DNA of 64,000 nucleotides from Incurvaria masculella (Eukaryota > Arthropoda > Insecta > Lepidoptera > Incurvariidae). The notes under the pieces were generated by a model. It ran no database searches and was not told where the DNA came from. It worked only from the letters and a program-made list of their open reading frames with translations. Each line of letters begins with the position of its first letter. The stretch's first letter is position 1. Positions 58,261-64,000 of this stretch are shown piece after piece. Made by a program: the position numbers and the translations under genes. The stretch spans positions 5,332,001-5,396,000 of the forward strand of contig OX335650.1 of NCBI GenBank assembly GCA_946894095.1, written 5' to 3'.

Positions 58261-59493
58261 AGACCTCGTTAAATAGGTGACCCGTGAGTCATCGGTGAGT
58301 TACAACGCTTTCGTACTCTTGATATTATATCCACGAGTCACCCTAATGGTGTCTTTCTAGTTATTATAATTAGAGTGCGATGACACATATATAACATCTT
58401 ATGTTTGATGACGTCAGGCGATAACGTTTCACTTTCATCTGTGACTACCTCTTTTTGGCTCCCCGTAGGTGGTTTTCACATGTCTATTTCGTCCTCTTCC
58501 GCCCCTTTAACAGATGTTCTTAGCAAGCATTCTCACCCTACAATAAAGATTCATTAAACATTTTAAATTTTTGGGTTCAGTGGTTCGGGAAATTCCGTGT
58601 TTAATGCCCAAGTGTTGCATGAAAATGTGTAATTTTTTGCCTCGTTTACCCCCTTAATATTTTAATTTCGGATTTTTTTTTCTTAATGAGCGCTTTCATC
58701 GTAAGAGGACGCCACTCCGAAAATTTCAAGTCTCTAGGCTCAGTGGTTTCGGAGATATCGTGATGTATGAGTGAGTGGATTTAGCTTAAATATATTTGGA
58801 TTCACCAATCCAATCAGGGACCACGGCCCAAGAATTAAGAAATATTATCTTTTGCATACAATACAACCTTATAGAAAAATTCTGATTGTTTCTTTGCAAT
58901 TACAAGTGTTTAATGAAAGGGCAAAATTTTACATCACGATTTTTTTTTAATAATAAATAAGTTACTACAATATAATTTCACCCTATTGTAGCTTACCTGC
59001 CGATTAAATTAAATAAAAATATCTCTCAATACCATAGGACTTGATTATATTAAATATTTACAATAAACAGTCCAAGCTCATCTATTTAACAAACAACAAT
59101 GCTCAGGCAAGGCAATCTATATCTACCACGACCACACATTCCTCGGCTCGTATTGGTCAAGCCCATAGAGATTTAATAGTAGGAATAGTATTATGACATT
59201 TTTGGTCACAATAATGCAAATGGCTGAATCTGGTTTCACAGGTTAGATACTAACCCTCATTAACAGGTATCATTAGCCCATATCAACATCTATTTTGCAT
59301 AGCCAATCTAACTAATGCAACCACTTGGCACAGGCAGACCGACATATTTAGCTTCAGAGGGTTGGTCTTTATCGTGGGAACCCAGTTTCAACTATTTACG
59401 TTATCGTTATCATTTTTGTCGCGACCTCCTCTGAATACAAGAACAAGACCAATTAGAAAAACTCTCCTAATCATGATATATGAAAGCTACTTA
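58261..59493. other. Unassigned, probably old repeats
   Basis: Includes CTCTAGGCTCAGTGGTTTCG and a second GGTTCAGTGGTTCGGGAAA copy, repeat-like wording without an assignable family. Confidence 0.35.
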
Positions 59494-59640
59494 AGGCTGT
59501 TCTGACTCATACAATTTTTTTTGTGCACAGAGTGCAAAACGTATTACACTTTAAGCAACACATTTATTATAAATGTGAAATTTAGCAATAGTAGTTGCAG
59601 TGAAAATATTTTAAGAATTTTAGGTTGGCTCAATGTGTAA
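59494..59640. mobile_element. Fragment of the long-TIR MITE
   Basis: Shares GTTCTGACTCATACAAT, the pattern of CACTTTAAG words and the TAGTAGTTGCAG word with the element at 11850-12211. Confidence 0.55.
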
Positions 59641-59746
59641 TAATTTTTGCAAACTGTGTACAAATAATTTTGTATTGGTAGGAACCAGATCAGTGCTCGC
59701 CATACAAATTGAATGTCAAAACATGTCATGAACGAACAAAATGTGC

Positions 59747-60301
59747 TTAAGGTGGCCCAACCCGGCGGGACTAACTCATTCGCGGGCACTGTACAAAACA
59801 GTGCTGTTGCGCTCTGGGACCTTCTCTGTTTCAAAGAAAAAGACAGGCTCCGTGATGAGGAAGATGCAACATGTCCACAAATAAGACAATGTGCATAGTG
59901 CATGATTTGGTAAGATTTACGAAAATTTTGATTTCAAAACAACTTAAAAAAAGTAGTAAAAAGTAAACCACGACCGCTGTAGTCAAAGATCTAACAAAAA
60001 CCAAATAGATTATAAATCTTGATTAAATAAGCTATGTCTGATGACTAATGTTTTTAAGATTTTCTTACTTTATCATTGCGTAATAAACCACCAAAGTTAT
60101 TGTATAAAACGCGCGAAAAATTCGAACTTTCGGACCGTATAACTTAGAAACCAAACACAATTTTGCAATGCCAACGGTCATCAGACATCTAGTTCGATCA
60201 AATAAAGCTCTTTTGAGCAAAATTTGGGATCTCTGATAAGAAAATGGGCGTGATCTTCTTTCCCCGTTGTATGGGGAGTTGAGCGGGTTGGGCCACCTTA
60301 A
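59747..60301. mobile_element. MITE family 1, best-preserved copy
   Basis: 555 bp with perfect TTAA at both ends and a roughly 16-bp terminal inverted repeat (GGTGGCCCAACCCG / CGGGTTGGGCCACC). It has no coding capacity, so it is non-autonomous. Confidence 0.85.
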
Positions 60302-60654
60302 AGCACATTTCGTGACCTGTACGTGAAGTGACAGTTTGAAAAGCTTATCTATTCATCGAAACCTTTGGTCGGAACACCATTATAAAAAATGACTGCCTAG
60401 ATTATTTGCTGACGAGCTTGTACTAGACACAGCTTTTGGGTACCTAATTTTGTACAAACACTACTTTACAGTTGAAAAATATTTTTCTAACATTTCAGCT
60501 GCATTACTTCTTGGAATATCAAATTTCAATTGTCAATTTTTAGTTTTACAGTCAAAGACATGAGATTTATTTGCCAACTGCATACAACTAAATATGTACA
60601 ACCCATGAAAACTATAATTGACATCTTGACAGGTCTGCTCTAATGTATCTTTTT

Positions 60655-60935
60655 TATGGATCTGGACAAACCACATGGGAATTAGGTGGCATGCCAGGAC
60701 CTTCCATATATTGCACTGCTACATTTAACTGGATAGAAAACGCAGACAAATTTAATTGCCTCTTTGACCATCTTTCATTTAATGCAATGGTTCTGACCTA
60801 GGCCGATTAACCCTACCACTAAGTAAGAAAGAAGGCTCCTTACTTACTTGGTGGTAGAGCTAATCTCGCCCGAGTTTTACTTAAAATCGGTACTGGGCCA
60901 GCCTTCATGGTCGAACGGTCGCATTATAGTTGTCT
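60655..60935 (-). mobile_element. SINE fragment, possibly a 5S-type copy
   Basis: Diverged body of the shared SINE. The outer part (about 60888-60930) resembles the segment next to the 5S-like head of the 17.5-kb copy, but box matches are lost. Confidence 0.55.
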
Positions 60936-61650
60936 ATTAAAAATATTCCTTTATACCGAGAATTGTATAAATAAATTAGTACTTACACACTATCTTACTA
61001 AGTAAGTAAATTATCATTAAAAAGTCACTTTTCACTCAGACTAGGCGCATTTAAATTCTAAATTGTAAAATATTTTTTTCATATATTGTTAAGAGAGGAA
61101 TACATTCCTCCTGAAATTCTGATCTAAAATATTATTATGAATAAGCAGTTAATTTGTGTGTGAGTAAATTAAAAACAAGTGTTATCATGTCATTAAATCT
61201 TTAAACATGAAAGAGTAATAATATCCAAGGCCTACGTCAGTATGACAAGGAACTTGTATTGTCCCTATTTCTTGTATAACAATATGAAAATATATGACTG
61301 TACAACAAACATATTAAAAATGAAGACCAATAACTGCTTCTAGAATACACCAATACATATGTGTTTGCCGCCAAAATTATATCATTAAAACAAACAATGC
61401 TCTGTATTAACTTTGTAAAATTTGCCCAAAAATTCAAATATTTGTGTTTGATTTTTGTTCCATAACGAAAAATAATTGTCTCCAAATTAGGCGATTGTAT
61501 TGCATGACATGCTTAGGTACCGGTAACTCAACTAAGAACATTGCATTGAATTGTACAATAATGGGTTGCTTCACATGTTCATTGATGTTGTGAGCCCAGC
61601 GTTCACATAAAGATGGCAGCACACTCGTTCTGTGTCCACCATCACCACAA
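60936..61650. other. BCAT 3' flank / 3' UTR
   Basis: AT-rich, no repeat assigned. The BCAT 3' UTR must lie here; no clear AATAAA close to the stop was seen. Confidence 0.4.
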
Positions 61651-63733
61651 CTAGGAGATGACCCTCGCGTAGGGGTGATCTATGTGGCCATACATGATGG
61701 CCAGCAGTGTGTCCTTTATCCGCTTGTGGATGGGTTGCGTCTGCTTCATGGTGGGCAAGTGGATGGTCTGGTCCATGTAGCCTATTCGGCTTATGGGACT
61801 TATCAGGACAGCAGTGCCCGCGCCGAAGATTTCCAGCAACTGCAATGTTAATGCCATATTATTAAGTATAGATCACAGAAGACCTTAAGAATGGCCCGTA
61901 AGCTATGTTCCCCATACAAACGTAGTTTACGTATCATTTGAAAACCGCTGTTCCAATTGAATTGATATTTAACATCTAATATCAGGCAACAAATATCTGT
62001 GTCTGCATGATATTGTTTTTTTGAAAAATCGAATAAAATCTTCATACAAATTTTGTTTTCTCTGTGGTTTGACCTGACCATGCAGACACAGGTATTTGTA
62101 GCCTAATTTTAGATACCAAATTTCAAGTAAATTGGAACAGTGGTTTTCAAATTATCAGTGATATACAAAATAAGAGGCGAAATTTTCTGATGCTTACGGG
62201 CCCACCTTAAATGCAGGACACATATTTACTACAGAAAAGAGAGCAGTCATTGCTGTATACCATAAATAAAGCTTTCTCCCATATAACCCCTGAGTTCCTA
62301 AAACTTTATAAAACATATGTTCAACTAGTCTGGAGTATGCATACCAAATCTGGAGTCCCTACTTCAAGAAGGGCATTGACCTGCTGGAACGAGTGCAACG
62401 TAGTACTACAAAAATGCCAACTGCACTGAAAAATAAATGCTACAAAACCAGGCTGGATAAGCTTGGCCTCAACACTACAAGAACGAAGAGAACGGGGAGA
62501 CCTCATTGAAACATTTAAAATTTTGAACTCTTCTTACAACTCTCCCAATCTACAAGATATGTTCACCTTTGCAAATACTACAAACCTGAAGGGGCACACA
62601 AACCAATTGTATCACAATCGGTCGACGCAGAACCCTCGTGACACATTCTTGGCAACAGAGTAGTAGAATCATGGAACAGTCTACCCAGAGAAGTTGTAAA
62701 TGCTGTCCCCATATACTCTTCCAAAACTTAACTGGACAATCATATAAAACTTAAAAAATATATAATATATAAATATATAAATACGGGTTGTGCTATGCAT
62801 CAGCTTAAAGCTAGAAGCCTATCAATAATAATATAATATAATAACATAATAGTGATATTTTTTAATAAAAGCGTGACATAATATGTTTTATGTTTCTATC
62901 CGTAAGTGTCAAATTTCTTGTAATCCTTTAATGGATTGTGGGTGTTCGCATTGAGAGTTTTATTTGGACCAACAGTCCACCATCGTCATATTTGAAATAA
63001 TTGTGTTCTTTTATTTTTATTTATGTATTTATTTATTTATTTATTTAGAGAAGATATTACGGGTATTTTGAAGCCACATGATATTCTCGGAAATTCTCAG
63101 CAGCTGCTTGTTATTTGTCACTGATATATGCCATATTAGTTAAGTTTTTTTCGAGTTCCTTAGATAAGTGTGAAGACATTGATTGATAAGCAAATAATGT
63201 TTTGGCTATTATGTCCAGTTTTCCCTCATGAGAAGGTTGAAGATTTTTTTAAGAGCACTCTATTCATAACTACTACCCATAGTACGGAAAATGTATGCTC
63301 TGCATAATCTGGCTGTAAATATACACTCTGAACAAAAACTTTTGTCTTATGTCTCTTATACAAAAGAATTTTAAAATTTACTTAATCTCATAACAAAATA
63401 GTCAAATTTAATTGCCGCTTCGCCCATAGTTCATTCAATACGATGGTACCAAGCCGGGCTTGATTAACCTTATCTATCCGGTCCTTCTTAAGGCGAATTA
63501 CTGGGTCCATGGCGACAACACGCTTCTTCTGATAAAGTTGCTTGCCAATTTTATGATGGAGCGGAGTGCGACACTAACCCGGCCCTCATTGTTGAGGCGG
63601 ATGACTTGTTCCATGGTGACGACATCCTCCTTAACGGTGATGTCCTCCCAGTTGCTCGCCAGCTCGATGATGGATCGACGAGTCACGCCCGGTAGGATCA
63701 GTCCATTGAGTGGCGGCGTCAATAACACCTTGT
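61651..63733 (-). CDS. Bcat: Branched-chain amino acid aminotransferase, last two exons (partial)
   Basis: PLP enzyme that moves the amino group of Leu, Ile or Val to 2-oxoglutarate. Exons seen: 63579-63733 and 61651-61839 with stop TAG at 61651-61653. The first encodes LLTPPLNGLILPGVTRRS, the family signature near the C-terminus; the second encodes EIFGAGTA, the conserved G-[SA]-GTA turn, then an IHLPTM segment and the C-terminus. Acceptors TTTTCAG and TTGCAG, donor GTTAGT, phase 0 junction. The 5' exons, including the PLP lysine, lie beyond the right edge. Mitochondrial or cytosolic form cannot be decided. Confidence 0.93.
61884..62210. mobile_element. MITE family 2, in BCAT intron
   Basis: TTAA at both ends with the same GGCCCGTAAGC ends; shorter inside than the 42.1-kb copy. 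Confidence 0.78.
62200..62765 (+). pseudogene. CR1-type LINE 3' remnant, frameshifted, in BCAT intron
   Basis: Split over two frames: LKLYKTYVQLVWS, then LQERRERGDLIETFKILN, then VVESWNSLPREVV-like residues. Antisense to the BCAT gene. Decayed. Confidence 0.75.
62766..63407. other. BCAT intron, AT-rich
   Basis: A TATT-repeat lies near 63015-63050. Otherwise nothing recognised. Confidence 0.45.
63408..63475 (-). mobile_element. SINE fragment
   Basis: Short match to the same SINE body, just outside the BCAT exon. Confidence 0.5.
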
Positions 63734-64000
63734 CTGAAAACGTGAGAAAAAAAATACATCACTACTTTCCTGCACGATTCATATTGGAGCGGTTGTTGTC
63801 AATTAAATTTCATCCGATAATACTTCAATCGATTCGATTAAACGAGCAATCCCAACATGACCTTACATCAGAGAGCACTAGTGATGTAACACGATGATGA
63901 TTGTTATCAGGCGCATGATTCATTGGTACATAAAACCCACTTTAACAAATTATTTACAACCTATTTTACAGATAACACTTTTTGTCCTAACGTTGTTGTG

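Overview
The window looks like AT-rich chromosomal DNA of a lepidopteran insect (moth or butterfly). I infer this from intron-rich insect-type genes with GC-richer exons, dense TTAA-flanked miniature transposons, mariner, I- and CR1-type LINE pieces and short SINEs. The species cannot be named from the sequence. I assembled three complete genes and one partial gene by joining exons at splice sites; all frames close.

Layout. (1) 1-12,250: no gene recognised; transposon debris, a few GC-rich islands and one non-repetitive-looking stretch (7,040-7,340). (2) 12,256-24,376, minus strand: cytosolic cysteinyl-tRNA synthetase, 11 exons, 731 aa. (3) 24,377-27,808: a short head-to-head intergenic region (about 0.7 kb without the insert) now split by a 2.7-kb 5'-truncated I-type LINE. 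(4) 27,809-39,331, plus strand: PRAS40/Lobe-like Akt/TORC1 regulator, 7 exons, 348 aa. (5) 39,332-45,300: Lobe 3' flank with a foldback, a minisatellite cut by two SINEs, and other repeats. (6) 45,601-54,842, minus strand: ethanolamine kinase (easily shocked type), 7 exons, 345 aa, with one GC-AG intron and a 58-bp last exon. (7) 55,700-57,500: GC-rich promoter-like patch next to a full-length mariner (1,285 bp, intact 349-aa transposase, TA duplications). (8) 61,651 to the window end, minus strand: the last two exons of a branched-chain aminotransferase.

The genes do not form a pathway: protein synthesis, insulin/TOR signalling, the Kennedy phospholipid pathway and branched-chain amino acid breakdown. 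CARS and Lobe may share a bidirectional promoter. The most unusual signal is in the repeats. One SINE body is attached to different RNA polymerase III heads: a tRNA-like head in several copies, a second tRNA-like head in one, and a 5S rRNA-like head in one copy that lies tail-to-tail with another SINE. I did not find a wholly new gene system.
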